The notes below the pieces were generated by a model. The model did not search any database and was not told where the DNA came from. It was given only the letters and a program-made list of their open reading frames with translations. Shown here piece by piece: positions 26,044-35,221 of a DNA stretch of 64,000 bases. The position numbers were made by a program, and so were the translations under genes. Origin of the DNA: JAAZFF01 sp964405775 (GTDB lineage Bacteria; Verrucomicrobiota; Kiritimatiellia; RFP12; UBA3636). The stretch lies in NCBI GenBank assembly GCA_964405775.1, contig CAYOPG010000002.1, positions 1 through 64,000 on the forward strand, given 5' to 3'. Positions within the stretch are counted from its first letter, which is position 1; each line of letters begins with the position of its first letter.

Positions 26044-27135
26044 TCAGTTGTTTCGAGAGATTGAAATAGCGCTTATTATTATGCATCCGATTATGGGTAT
26101 CCATGCCATATGGTGGGCGTGGTAGGCCGGAGTTTTAGCAAGAGAATCCCCGGCTATATTGAAGAGGTAGAAGGCTCCGGCGACGGCTAGGCATATTCCT
26201 ATGCCTATAGACGATTCGCTGCGTTGCCGTTTGATTCCTAGCGGCACCGCCACTATTACAAAGCAGAAGCAGGCGAGTGCCAGGCTTATGCGGGATGTTA
26301 TCTTCATTTTAGCCTTTGAAATGTACACGGCGGACTCCTCGGCGGACGAGGGGTACCTTGACGCAATGATGATGTTCTTAACCAGAACCCAAGTGTGTTC
26401 GTCTTTAATTCGGCGCTTTCGCGGCCCTTTCTTGCTGCCTTTGTCGTCGTATGAGAGTGCGTACACAACGCGGTCGGCCTTGCCAACGCCCAACTTGCCG
26501 GTTTGAATGGGATCAATGGTCACATCCCGCATATCAAGCGAAGTTATATCGTTGGTTGTAATGATGAAGGCATTTTTAGCTCGGATTTCACGCGTAAAAC
26601 CATCGTCGAGTGTTTCCATTATGCGCAAATCGTCGAGTTCGTTGTCGCTTTTCTTCGCGCCGACATATACTGAGCGGTTGTCGAGCTCAACAGAGCGCCC
26701 TGGTACTATTAGGGCCATTATATCCGCGGCTTTTGGTTTGCGCGACAACAACCTTATGTAGGCGCTCTCGGGAGAGACGTCGTTGTTGAGGTACAGGCAA
26801 AACACCGATAGCAAAATGGATATGAGAACCGGCGTTAGCATTATCTGCAATAGGCTGATGCCACAGGCTCGCATGGCTATTATTTCGCTGTCAGTAGAGA
26901 GGCTTCCGAAGACAAGGATTGTCGAAACAAGCGCGGCGATTGGAATGGTGTATGACAGTGCCCCGGGGATGTTGCCAAAAAAAAAGTATGCCGCCTTGAA
27001 CCAAGACAGACCGCGTGCAACTAACTGCGCGGCTTCGAAAATCAAAGCAATGGACATAACGAAGGTCAGGACGAGCGATGCCATCAAGAATGTCGTTATG
27101 AAGCTGAAGGCTATGTACCGGTGCAGGATGCGCAT
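26044..27135 (-). CDS. LptF/LptG-family LPS export permease
   Basis: 363-residue YjgP/YjgQ permease. N-terminal MRILHRYIAFSFITTFLMAS starts the first of six predicted transmembrane helices: two before and four after a periplasmic beta-jellyroll domain (residues about 120-260, including VPGRSVELDNRSVYVGAKK). LptF and LptG form the inner-membrane channel that, with LptB, extracts LPS and passes it to LptC/A/D. Only one permease gene is present here, so LptF versus LptG cannot be decided. Its presence shows a Gram-negative LPS-type envelope. It is followed after 10 bases by the methyltransferase gene. Confidence 0.88.
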   Translation of the reverse strand: MRILHRYIAFSFITTFLMASLVLTFVMSIALIFEAAQLVARGLSWFKAAYFFFGNIPGALSYTIPIAALVSTILVFGSLSTDSEIIAMRACGISLLQIMLTPVLISILLSVFCLYLNNDVSPESAYIRLLSRKPKAADIMALIVPGRSVELDNRSVYVGAKKSDNELDDLRIMETLDDGFTREIRAKNAFIITTNDITSLDMRDVTIDPIQTGKLGVGKADRVVYALSYDDKGSKKGPRKRRIKDEHTWVLVKNIIIASRYPSSAEESAVYISKAKMKITSRISLALACFCFVIVAVPLGIKRQRSESSIGIGICLAVAGAFYLFNIAGDSLAKTPAYHAHHMAWIPIIGCIIISAISISRNN

Positions 27136-27156
27136 ATTGGTATGTCCGAGGCAAAT

Positions 27157-27189
27157 AAAAAGGGGCGGACTTGCGGCCCGCCCCTTTTT
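27157..27189 (-). terminator. Strong hairpin terminator after the OmpA gene
   Basis: Perfect 12-base arms at 27157-27168 and 27178-27189 (five A/T then GGGGCGG and its complement) around a 9-base loop. It lies 15 bases past the OmpA stop. The symmetrical A and T runs would allow termination in either direction. Confidence 0.9.
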
Positions 27190-27203
27190 GGAAAGTCAGC
27201 CGC

Positions 27204-28820
27204 TTATTTCGCGGGGTTGACGTAGTTTTCCTTTCCAACCGTCACGCCGTCCACGTAAACCTCCACCCGGCGGTTCTGGAGGTTGCCGTTGACGGGGTCG
27301 TTCGGAGCCTTAGGATGCTCGAAACCGTAGCCGATAGCCTTTATGCGCGAACCGTCCACACCCTTAGACATGATGTACTGGCGGACAGCTTCTGCGCGGC
27401 TTTCGGAAAGCTGTTTGTTATAACGAGCTTTAGAAGTCTTGCGCTTGTCGGCATGACCTTCGATAACAGCGGTTGAATTTGGATTGTCGGTGAACACCTT
27501 GACCACTGAATCAAGCTGCGCGAAAAACTCTGGTTTAATGATGCTCTTATCGGTATCGAAGAGGATATTGAGTTCGAAGAAGAGCAGATCGTCGGAGCCG
27601 TCAAGTGGGTTGGTTTTGTCATAGAAAATCTCATGGCCGTCGCGTACGCCGCCATCGTCAGTATCAGGGTCGAGTGGATCCGTCTTGTACTTGTGTACTT
27701 CTGCTCCATCTGAAACCATATCAAAGTCAGTGTCCGGGTTAAGTGGGTCTGTCTTGTAGGTTTTGACCTCTTCGCCGTCCGTGAGTCCGTCGCCGTCAGT
27801 GTCGGCGTTAAGAGGATCCGTCTTGTAGACCTTAACTTCCTCACCGTCTTTGAGTCCATCGCCATCGGTGTCGGGGTTCAGTGGATCCGTCTTGTAGACC
27901 TTGACCTCGTCGCCATCGGTAAGGCCGTCTCCATCAGTGTCTGGATTCAGAGGGTCGGTCTTATAGCGTTTTACTTCCTCGCCGTCTTTGAGTCCGTCTC
28001 CATCAGTGTCTGGATTCAAAGGGTCGGTCTTATAGCGTTTTACTTCCTCGCCGTCTTTGAGTCCGTCTCCATCGGTGTCGGGGTTGTTGGGGTCTGTTCC
28101 GTAGATATTCAGTTCGTCAAAGTCAGTTAGTCCATCACCATCGGAGTCGATTGCCACGTTCACGTCGTTGTCTTTGGCAATCTGGTCGGCAGAGAACCTG
28201 TACACGAATCCGATGTCCGTGGTGTGGTTGAATTCGGTGTTGTAGCCGGCTAGGTCGACACGTGAATCTATGCGCAGGCTCCAAGAGTCGCTGAGGTGGT
28301 ACATGAAGCCACCACCGGCGCGAAGAGTTAGCGAAGCGCCCTCGCCTGTCACGTCTTCACCGTAGAAAGTCACGCCGGCACCGGCGGTCAGATACGGATC
28401 GAGCTTATCCATGCGTGTGAAGTGGAACAGGGCATCGCCGTAAAGTTGAGCCATCCATGTGTCTTCGAAATACTTGTCGCCTTTGGAGTAAGAATAAGGC
28501 TTGTCATGGTTTTTCCATACGCCGTTTTCGTCTTTGTAAGCATATCCGCCGAGGTTTTCGTCAAGTTTCGGGGCGAAGACAAGGCTGCCCTCTAACGTCC
28601 ACCATTCGTCATAATCGTATCCGAGGCGAACTGTAAGGTAGAAACCATCTTCTAGAGGTTCGTCACCCTCGAAGTTGGCCATACCAATGCCCGGGCTAAT
28701 GTACCATCTACCGAAATCCGACCGCTCTTCGAGCTGCTGTTCCTGGGCGAAAGCGCCGGAAACCACAGTCATGGCCAGAAGCGCTGCCATGTATTTTTTA
28801 ATCATACTGATCATTTTCAT
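27204..28820 (-). CDS. OmpA-family porin with TSP3-type calcium-binding repeats
   Basis: 538-residue outer-membrane protein. Signal peptide ([20 protein letters not shown]), a beta-barrel of about 185 residues ([20 protein letters not shown] to [11 protein letters not shown]), eight 23-residue TSP3-like repeats (about 225-410; consensus [20 protein letters not shown]), and a C-terminal OmpA peptidoglycan-binding domain ([41 protein letters not shown]). The architecture is like Pseudomonas OprF with an expanded calcium linker. It would tie the outer membrane to peptidoglycan. ATG 28820 has AAGG upstream; own promoter at 28898-28926 and a strong terminator, so likely monocistronic and abundant. 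Confidence 0.93.
   Translation of the reverse strand: MKMISMIKKYMAALLAMTVVSGAFAQEQQLEERSDFGRWYISPGIGMANFEGDEPLEDGFYLTVRLGYDYDEWWTLEGSLVFAPKLDENLGGYAYKDENGVWKNHDKPYSYSKGDKYFEDTWMAQLYGDALFHFTRMDKLDPYLTAGAGVTFYGEDVTGEGASLTLRAGGGFMYHLSDSWSLRIDSRVDLAGYNTEFNHTTDIGFVYRFSADQIAKDNDVNVAIDSDGDGLTDFDELNIYGTDPNNPDTDGDGLKDGEEVKRYKTDPLNPDTDGDGLKDGEEVKRYKTDPLNPDTDGDGLTDGDEVKVYKTDPLNPDTDGDGLKDGEEVKVYKTDPLNADTDGDGLTDGEEVKTYKTDPLNPDTDFDMVSDGAEVHKYKTDPLDPDTDDGGVRDGHEIFYDKTNPLDGSDDLLFFELNILFDTDKSIIKPEFFAQLDSVVKVFTDNPNSTAVIEGHADKRKTSKARYNKQLSESRAEAVRQYIMSKGVDGSRIKAIGYGFEHPKAPNDPVNGNLQNRRVEVYVDGVTVGKENYVNPAK
27591..28148 (-). repeat. Eight 69-base in-frame repeats (TSP3 units)
   Basis: Units of 23 codons with the Asp/Gly calcium loop DxDxDGL. 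The second and third units are almost identical in DNA, while the last two are diverged ([22 protein letters not shown]). Such arrays can gain or lose units by slippage. Confidence 0.9.
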
Positions 28821-28897
28821 ATATTTATTTCGCCTTTTGTTTTTGTCTCCAACGGGAAAATGGGTGCAACCACCCTATTAAAAATCGACTGCCCGAA

Positions 28898-28926
28898 ATA
28901 GTAACATGGGTATTGGATGTTTTCAA
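28898..28926 (-). promoter_or_regulatory. Sigma70-type promoter of the OmpA gene
   Basis: On the minus strand: TTGAAA (28921-28926), a 17-base spacer, TACTAT (28898-28903), 78 bases before the ATG. This is the best match to the -35/-10 consensus in the window, in keeping with a highly expressed porin. Confidence 0.65.
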
Positions 28927-28934
28927 TAGAAAAA

Positions 28935-30113
28935 TTATGTGAACGTGCGTGTCATACCGATAACCGGGAGTAATAGTGCGAGTGCTAAAACCAGCACAAA
29001 CAGTCCGACAGCTGCGAGCAGTGAAGGTTCGAGCAACGCCAGGGAGCGCGACAAAGAGTTGTTCCACGTGCGCTGCATGCGCTCAGCCGCCACATCCAGC
29101 ATGGCACCCAGACACCCCCCCGCCTCTCCGACCCTGACCCACTCTCCCAGCTCTCGCCCGAACACCGGCAAGGCGCCTACTGCAGAGGAAAGGCTCGCGC
29201 CATTGCGAACTTTTTCCGTCTGCTCAAGCACACACTGCTCTATCCACGGCCTGCCCGTACCAGCCCCGGCCACAGGGAGCGCGGCGACAGCAGGCATTCC
29301 CGATTCGGTCAACACCGAAAGGATAGAAGCAAACCTCATGCCCGCAAGCCCTCGGGCAGATCCCATGAACGGAAGATTGAGAACAAATTTGTCCAGACTG
29401 ACAGCGAATTTTGCATCGGATCTCGCGCGACGTCTCGCCAGAGTTACTGCAACCGCTGCGAAAATAATTAAAGCGCCCAGTAACAACGCTACGAATTTTG
29501 CGGCGCCGACTGCCACCACGCTTGCGCGCGGTAGCACCATGCCGGACGCTTTCAGCATCGTCTCGGTTTTCGGCACCACGAAGCCCAGCATAACTACAGC
29601 CACCAATACTCCGAGGAACAGTACAAATGTCGGGTATATCAGAGCCGAGCGTAGCTTGTCGCGCACTCCATCCTGAACTTCAAGCATGTCCGCCATGCGC
29701 GCGAGCATAGACGGCAGAGTCGCCGATCCCTCAGCTGATGCCAACGCAGCTCTTTCATAGCCTCCAACGTTGCCGCATGCTTCGCCGACGGAATCCGAAA
29801 GCGTCCGACCTTCACGTACTTTTTCAAGAATGGAAGCCAGCACCGCCGACATAGTCGGATCCTCCGTCTCCATAATCATCGAAACGGCGCGGTCGAGAGG
29901 CAGTCCGGCTCCCAGTAGTGCGCCGAGTTCACGGTAGAGCGACGAGCGCTTTCGGGCGTCGAGCTTAGCGTCTATGAGAAGGGGGTTTATGGTTTCGACA
30001 AAAATCCCGTTGGCCGCAAGTTCGCGGATGGCTTGTTTGGGGTTTCCAGCCTCCGCACGTCCCCGGCATGTTGAACCATCCTCCCCGAAGCCGCTGTATT
30101 CGTAAGTTGCCAA
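28935..30113 (-). CDS. GspF/PilC-family inner-membrane platform protein
   Basis: 392 residues. N-terminal YEYSGFGEDGSTCRGRAEA and AIRELAANGIFV are the usual GspF/PilC opening. Two GspF domains follow: LGALLGAGLPLDRAVSMI... and FASILSVLTESGMPAVAALPV, with transmembrane helices around 170-190, 215-235 and 370-390. The protein is the inner-membrane platform of type II secretion or type IV pili, working with a GspE/PilB ATPase not present here. It may serve the pilus operon at 14591-22456 and the minor pseudopilins at 39336-42047. It sits 31 bases after the DJ-1 gene. Confidence 0.9.
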   Translation of the reverse strand: MATYEYSGFGEDGSTCRGRAEAGNPKQAIRELAANGIFVETINPLLIDAKLDARKRSSLYRELGALLGAGLPLDRAVSMIMETEDPTMSAVLASILEKVREGRTLSDSVGEACGNVGGYERAALASAEGSATLPSMLARMADMLEVQDGVRDKLRSALIYPTFVLFLGVLVAVVMLGFVVPKTETMLKASGMVLPRASVVAVGAAKFVALLLGALIIFAAVAVTLARRRARSDAKFAVSLDKFVLNLPFMGSARGLAGMRFASILSVLTESGMPAVAALPVAGAGTGRPWIEQCVLEQTEKVRNGASLSSAVGALPVFGRELGEWVRVGEAGGCLGAMLDVAAERMQRTWNNSLSRSLALLEPSLLAAVGLFVLVLALALLLPVIGMTRTFT

Positions 30114-30144
30114 AAAACAACCCCTTGTCCGTCAGTTAGTCGCC

Positions 30145-30699
30145 CTAGCTTTTAAAAAGCAGTCCATCCGCAACTTCCTTGCGGACAGCCGAACCCTCAA
30201 GCATTTCAAGCACGCCGAGAGCGAACTCCATCGCGGTTGCGGGACCGCTACCGGTGATAATTGTGCCATCACGCAATATGTTTGGGCCTTTCTGAATGGA
30301 GGCGTCCTTAATCTGATCCTCCATCCCTGGGTAGCACACGACCTTGCGGCCTTTCAGCACTCCTGCCTTCTGTAACACGGCAGGCGCCGCGCAAATCGCG
30401 GCAATGAACTTGCCGTTTTCGTCGAATCTGCGTAAAGCCTCCAGCACACGTGAGTCCGATCTCAATGCCTCCATACCACGGCCACCCCCGGGGAGAATCA
30501 TTATGTCGGCGGCGTTGACGACTTCGTCTTCCCATTCAGCATCGGCAACGACGCCAATGCCGTGCGCTCCCTCTACGTCCAGGCTGGAATCGTCCAGTGC
30601 GAGCACCGACACATCCACGCCGCCGCGGCGTAGCACGTCCACTATCGTCATTGCTTCTATTTCTTCGAATCCGTTTGCCAATATTACGACTGCTTTCAT
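30145..30699 (-). CDS. DJ-1/PfpI/YajL-family protein
   Basis: 184 residues with the DJ-1 fold. VVILANGFEEIEAMTIVDVLRR carries the conserved Glu (E12 or E15) and AAICAAPAVLQ carries the nucleophilic Cys at 103. Length and motifs match the YajL/ThiJ/DJ-1 subfamily rather than the proteolytic PfpI group. Family roles include oxidative-stress protection and glyoxalase-like activity; protein deglycase activity is debated. The ATG overlaps the stop of the upstream oxidoreductase (ATGA), so translation is coupled. Confidence 0.88.
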   Translation of the reverse strand: MKAVVILANGFEEIEAMTIVDVLRRGGVDVSVLALDDSSLDVEGAHGIGVVADAEWEDEVVNAADIMILPGGGRGMEALRSDSRVLEALRRFDENGKFIAAICAAPAVLQKAGVLKGRKVVCYPGMEDQIKDASIQKGPNILRDGTIITGSGPATAMEFALGVLEMLEGSAVRKEVADGLLFKS

Positions 30700-31808
30700 T
30701 TTATGGTGACTTCCTTCCCTTTGGCGGCAGAGCGATATATTCCGTCCAGCATTTTCTGGACGTTGAGTCCGTCATAGCCGGAAGACTCCAGCTCAGTTCC
30801 ATACAAACACCCTTCCACCCAGTTGCGAAGTTTGCGTTTGAAGGGGTGGTTGTCGTTTTGTGGTCCGAGGTATGCCGGGGTTATGTTGACCATAGTGTTG
30901 TTGAGGTCCGTGTAGATTTCGCAGGGGCTCCATGAGCAGCTGCCCTTGGTTCCTATGATCTCGTAGTTTGTACTGTTCTGCATGTGCGAGGCGAAAGACG
31001 TCTCTATCTGCATAATTGCGCCGTTCTCGAAGCGGATCTGACCGACCGCCAGGTCTTCGACAGTGTACGTCTTCCAGTCCCATCCAAAGTTACCGCAGCG
31101 CGTTTTGCTGTCGGTGTTCCCAAGATAAGTCCAGGTGTTGCCACTCGCCGCGATCGGCTTCGGGCAGCCCATGACTTCGTATGCGGCCTCTATCATGTGA
31201 ACGCCAATGTCGATCAGAGGTCCGCCACCTTGCAGGTCTTTTCGCCCGAAAACGCCCCAATTTGGGATTCCGCGCCGTCGTATTGCGTGGATCTTTGCGT
31301 AGATAATATCGCCGAACTGTCCGTTGTTACGGGCTTCGATCAACGCTTCGGTGCTATGAGTGTACCTCTGCTGAAAACCCACGGAGAGTTTGACTCTCGC
31401 CTTCTCGGCCGCGGCGATCATTTTTTCGCACTCTTTTGTGTTCATGGCCATCGGCTTTTCCACCATTGCATGGCAGCCGGCCTTGCACGCATCTAAAACA
31501 GGCGCACAGTGCACGTGGTTGGGTGTGCACACGTCCACAGCGTCTGGTTTGACAACCCGCAACATTTCCTTCCAGTCCTTGAAGAGCGCCTCCTTCGGAA
31601 GTCCCCACTCCTTCTCCATGCGATCCAGTGGCGCTTGGAGTATATCGACGCCGGCAACGATCTCCACTTCCGGAACGTCATTGCGGTAAGTGCTCAAGTG
31701 CGACTGAGCGATGCCTCCGCATCCGATTATTGCGACACGGAGCTTTTTGCCCTTATGCGCCGCCTTTTTCCCAGACCCCATTTTTGTAGATACGCTTTCT
31801 TGTGCCAT
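30696..31808 (-). CDS. Gfo/Idh/MocA-family oxidoreductase
   Basis: 370 residues. After a basic N-terminal tail the Rossmann fold starts with LRVAIIGCGGIAQSHL. The Gfo/Idh signature EKPMAMNTKECEKMI contains the catalytic-type Lys. The C-terminal domain has GGGPLIDIGVHMIEAAYEVMG with the conserved Asp-His. Such enzymes oxidise or reduce sugars and cyclitols with NAD(P). ATG 31808 is chosen over an in-frame start 51 bases upstream, because GGAG lies 8 bases before it and the longer N-terminus looks unlike the family. Substrate unknown. Confidence 0.85.
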   Translation of the reverse strand: MAQESVSTKMGSGKKAAHKGKKLRVAIIGCGGIAQSHLSTYRNDVPEVEIVAGVDILQAPLDRMEKEWGLPKEALFKDWKEMLRVVKPDAVDVCTPNHVHCAPVLDACKAGCHAMVEKPMAMNTKECEKMIAAAEKARVKLSVGFQQRYTHSTEALIEARNNGQFGDIIYAKIHAIRRRGIPNWGVFGRKDLQGGGPLIDIGVHMIEAAYEVMGCPKPIAASGNTWTYLGNTDSKTRCGNFGWDWKTYTVEDLAVGQIRFENGAIMQIETSFASHMQNSTNYEIIGTKGSCSWSPCEIYTDLNNTMVNITPAYLGPQNDNHPFKRKLRNWVEGCLYGTELESSGYDGLNVQKMLDGIYRSAAKGKEVTIK

Positions 31809-31882
31809 ATTGCAGTCTCCAGTCTTTCTGTAATCACACGAGATAAAAATCGGCTCCAAACTTTCGAGTCCGACACGCTTTT

Positions 31883-33889
31883 TTAGGCTTCTGGCAGAGG
31901 CGGAGGCGGCGGAGGCGGAGGCGGCGTGACATCGCCACGCTCTTCCGGGGTGCGCACGCGGCCGTGCTTCACGATATCCTCTGCGTCTGCACCGGTCACT
32001 GTTTCCTTTTCGAGCAGTTCCGCCACGAGTTTGTCAACTGCATCGCGGTTGGCTTCCAGTGCCGCACGAGCTTTGTCATGCGCCATAGAAAGGATTTTTG
32101 TAACCTCATGGTCGATCTTCTGTGCGGTGGCCTCGCTGTAGTTTTGCGTGCGGTTGACCTCGCGGCCAAGGAAGACGAGTTCCTCGTTGTGTCCGAAAGT
32201 ACGTGGGCCGAGCTCCTCGCTCATGCCCCATTCACAGACCATCGCGTGAGCGAGTTTTGTCGCCTGTGCGAGATCCTGACGCGCACCTGTGCAAATGTCG
32301 GGAAGGAAAAGCTCTTCTGCAACGCGTCCGCCCATGCTTATCACGAGTTCGTCCAGCAGGAAGCTGCGTGAAATGCTTACGCGATCTTTTTCCGGCAGGA
32401 ACATGGTGCTGCCAAGTGACATCCCGCGCGGAATAATCGTTACCTTATGAAGCGGATCAGCGTGCTCGCTAAGCACCGTGAGCACTGCGTGCCCGGCTTC
32501 ATGGTAAGCAGTTATTTTCTTCTCCTCGTCGTCGAGTGTGCGGCTGCGGCGTTCCTTGCCCCACATCACTTTGTCGCGCGCCTCCTCCAAGTCGTCCAGA
32601 TCCACATATTCCTTGCCGACTCGCGCCGCGATAAGAGCCGCTTCGTTTATAAGGTTGGCGAGATCGGCTCCCGAGAACCCGGGAGTGCCACGGGCAACGC
32701 GGGAGAAATCCACACCTTCTGCGAGTTTGATTTTCTTGGCATGAACCTTGAGTATTTCGATTCGGCCATCGAGAGAGGGAAGGTCTATCACCACTTGGCG
32801 GTCGAAGCGGCCGGGGCGCAGCAGGGCGGGATCAAGCACGTCCGGCCTGTTCGTGGCGGCTATGACCACGACGCCCTCATTCGCCTCGAAGCCATCCATC
32901 TCCACAAGCAGGGCGTTTAGGGTCTGTTCGCGTTCATCGTGCCCGCCGCCGATGCCGGTGAAGCGACTGCGGCCGACGGCGTCAATTTCATCTATGAACA
33001 ACAGGCATGGCGAGTTTTTTTTGGCCTGCTCAAACATGTCACGTACACGAGATGCGCCCACACCGACAAACATCTCCACGAAATCCGAGCCGCTAATGCT
33101 GAAAAACGGCACATCCGCCTCTCCAGCTATCGCTTTGGCCAACAAGGTCTTGCCCGTTCCTGGAGATCCGCAAAGCAGTACGCCTTTAGGCATTTTGCCG
33201 CCGAGTCGCTGGAATTTCTCTGGTGAGCGGAGATATTCGATGATCTCCTCTACCTCCTCCTTGGCTTCCTGGATGCCGGCGACGTCCTTGAAGGTGACCT
33301 TTTTGCTGTCCCTCCTCAGTTGTTTGGCGCGGCTTTTGCCGAATGTCATTGCGCCGCCGCTGGCGGACCGCATCTGACGCACGAATATGAAATAAATAAC
33401 GCCGATTAGCAGCAGGGTGGGGAATATGTTGTAGAGAAAGAGCGCCATGTGGTTGCTCTGACGAACATGCTCGACGCCCACGTTCTTACCCTCCAGAAGA
33501 TTCTCGACGGTGGTCACGTCGCCCACGTTGACACGCCAGAGCGGCGGTACGTCTTTTAGCGCTGCGCGCTGCTCTTCAGCAAGCTTTTCAGGTGCTATGG
33601 TCTCACCCTTTACGTAGTTGAGGCCGGGATCGTGGTAGATTTTGACCTTTTTCACAAGGCCTCTATCGACCATGTCGACGAACGTTGGATTGTAGTCGAT
33701 TTCCACACTCTTGTCCGAGCCGTTCACCCATAGCGACGCTATGACTAGCGTGAATAAGACGAGGCTTATCCACGCCCACACGAGACGCCCTGATTGAGGC
33801 GCCGCCGGCCCCTTCGGGGCTTCGTCGCCTTCTTGCTTACCGTGGCGCCCCCGATCCCTGCCCGGTTCTTTATCGTAGTTGTCAGACAT
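31883..33889 (-). CDS. ftsH: ATP-dependent zinc metalloprotease FtsH
   Basis: 668-residue membrane AAA+ protease. Transmembrane helices at about 36-54 and 149-170 flank a periplasmic domain. Walker A GSPGTGKT is at 241-248, Walker [12 protein letters not shown] near 296-306 and the second region of homology has [19 protein letters not shown]. The zinc motif HEAGH (463-467) gives the protease site. It degrades misfolded membrane proteins and regulators. The C-terminus ends in a run of nine prolines (PPPPPPPPP then LPEA), which is unusual. It begins 6 bases after the recA stop, an uncommon pairing that suggests cotranscription. Confidence 0.97.
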   Translation of the reverse strand: MSDNYDKEPGRDRGRHGKQEGDEAPKGPAAPQSGRLVWAWISLVLFTLVIASLWVNGSDKSVEIDYNPTFVDMVDRGLVKKVKIYHDPGLNYVKGETIAPEKLAEEQRAALKDVPPLWRVNVGDVTTVENLLEGKNVGVEHVRQSNHMALFLYNIFPTLLLIGVIYFIFVRQMRSASGGAMTFGKSRAKQLRRDSKKVTFKDVAGIQEAKEEVEEIIEYLRSPEKFQRLGGKMPKGVLLCGSPGTGKTLLAKAIAGEADVPFFSISGSDFVEMFVGVGASRVRDMFEQAKKNSPCLLFIDEIDAVGRSRFTGIGGGHDEREQTLNALLVEMDGFEANEGVVVIAATNRPDVLDPALLRPGRFDRQVVIDLPSLDGRIEILKVHAKKIKLAEGVDFSRVARGTPGFSGADLANLINEAALIAARVGKEYVDLDDLEEARDKVMWGKERRSRTLDDEEKKITAYHEAGHAVLTVLSEHADPLHKVTIIPRGMSLGSTMFLPEKDRVSISRSFLLDELVISMGGRVAEELFLPDICTGARQDLAQATKLAHAMVCEWGMSEELGPRTFGHNEELVFLGREVNRTQNYSEATAQKIDHEVTKILSMAHDKARAALEANRDAVDKLVAELLEKETVTGADAEDIVKHGRVRTPEERGDVTPPPPPPPPPLPEA

Positions 33890-33895
33890 AATATG

Positions 33896-35008
33896 TTAAT
33901 CGTCCAAGTTCGCTGCGGTTCCGGCTTCATCACGCTCCGAAACCACGTCCTTCAAATTTTTGCCTTTGGAGCTCTTATCCTTCGCTTTGGCTCCGGCATC
34001 TTCTTTGCCCGCGCCCTTCATTTCCGTCACAAGCTTTTCGCATACATCGGGGTTGTCCTCAAGAAACTGCGAAGCCGCAGCGGCTCCTTGCCCAATCTGA
34101 TCCGCGCCATAGCTGAACCATGAGCCGCGTTTTGCGACAAGTCCTTGCTTTATGGCCGCCTCCAGTACAGAGCCTTCCCACCATATGCCACGGTCATACA
34201 ATATGTCGAATTCTGCATCAGTGAACGGCGGCGCCACCTTGTTTTTCACGACCTTGACGCGAGTACGGTTGCCAATCATGTTGCCGCTGGTATCCTTGAT
34301 CGCCCCGATGCGCTGGATGTTTAGTCTTACCGACGCGTAGAACTTAAGGGCGCGGCCGCCGGGAGTAGTCTCAGGATTGCCGAACACGATGCCGATCTTG
34401 TCGCGGATCTGGTTTGTGAAAATGCAGAGAGTCTTCGTCTGCGCAAGAATGCCTGTCAGTTTGCGCATCGCCTGCGACATTAACCTTGCCTGCAGACCCA
34501 TGTGCGAATCGCCCATCGAGCCATCAAGTTCCGCGCGGGGAGTCAGGGCGGCTACGGAGTCTATGACAATCACATCGAGCGCTCCGCTGCGCGCCAGTGA
34601 CTCGGCTATTGTGAGGGCTTCCTCCCCAGAGGTTGGCTGCGCGACCAGAAGGTTGTCGAGATCGACGCCAATCTTTTTTGCGTAGGCGGGATCTAGCGCG
34701 TGCTCAACATCAATGAACGCCGCCGTGCCATCGCCCTTTTGAGCATTGGCGATAACGTGCAGCGCGAGCGTTGTCTTGCCGGAGGATTCTGGACCGTAAA
34801 GCTCCACAATCCTGCCACGCGGCAGGCCCCAAACGCCTAGAGCCACATCAAGGCCGAAAGATCCGGTTGGAACTACCTCTACATCCTTGGCGGCCTCTCC
34901 ATCACCAAGTTTCATTATGGCACCTTCGCCGAAGTCTTTGCGGATCTGCGCGATTACTGCGTCCAGCGATGTGGAAGCGGTGGAACCAGTGTCTGTTTTC
35001 TTTGCCAT
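33896..35008 (-). CDS. recA: Recombinase RecA
   Basis: 370-residue RecA. Walker [10 protein letters not shown] is at 72-80, [11 protein letters not shown] and [19 protein letters not shown] core motifs are present, and [21 protein letters not shown] carries DNA-binding loop 2. The C-terminal tail is Lys/Asp-rich. It drives strand exchange and SOS induction. The ATG is preceded by a purine-rich AGAAAGAGA site. The upstream 213 bases, shared with the biotin operon, contain a promoter with a perfect dyad across its spacer (see 35077-35106). Confidence 0.98.
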   Translation of the reverse strand: MAKKTDTGSTASTSLDAVIAQIRKDFGEGAIMKLGDGEAAKDVEVVPTGSFGLDVALGVWGLPRGRIVELYGPESSGKTTLALHVIANAQKGDGTAAFIDVEHALDPAYAKKIGVDLDNLLVAQPTSGEEALTIAESLARSGALDVIVIDSVAALTPRAELDGSMGDSHMGLQARLMSQAMRKLTGILAQTKTLCIFTNQIRDKIGIVFGNPETTPGGRALKFYASVRLNIQRIGAIKDTSGNMIGNRTRVKVVKNKVAPPFTDAEFDILYDRGIWWEGSVLEAAIKQGLVAKRGSWFSYGADQIGQGAAAASQFLEDNPDVCEKLVTEMKGAGKEDAGAKAKDKSSKGKNLKDVVSERDEAGTAANLDD

Positions 35009-35076
35009 AACGAATCTCTTTCTCTGTAAATTGACAACGACCCGCTCTCAGAGGCGGGGTATTATTAAGTCACGCC

Positions 35077-35106
35077 ATTGTAACATACGCCATGTTATGC
35101 GCGCAA
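35077..35106 (-). promoter_or_regulatory. Candidate recA promoter with overlapping palindrome
   Basis: On the minus strand: TTGCGC (35101-35106), an 18-base spacer, TACAAT (35077-35082). A perfect dyad TAACAT-N5-ATGTTA (35081-35097) covers the spacer and the edge of the -10. This is the expected place for an SOS operator. It does not match the E. coli CTGT-N8-ACAG LexA box. Confidence 0.45.
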
Positions 35107-35221
35107 CAAAAACAGCCTTTTCCACTGTAACGGGTTCCCCTTTGCTTAAAGGGTGTGTTTTCGGTAGAATAACGGGCATGTCCGCTTGGTTCAACAGCGT
35201 CCGGCGGCGGGGGCATTAGTT

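Noticed and set aside
27591..28148. Regularly spaced near-identical repeats that could suggest a CRISPR array
   Set aside because: Units are 69 bases, contiguous, in frame and code TSP3 calcium loops; there are no unique spacers and no cas genes.
35041..35058. CCCGC...GCGGG hairpin in the recA leader as a terminator
   Set aside because: Short 5-base stem with no T-run after it on the recA strand; too weak to call.
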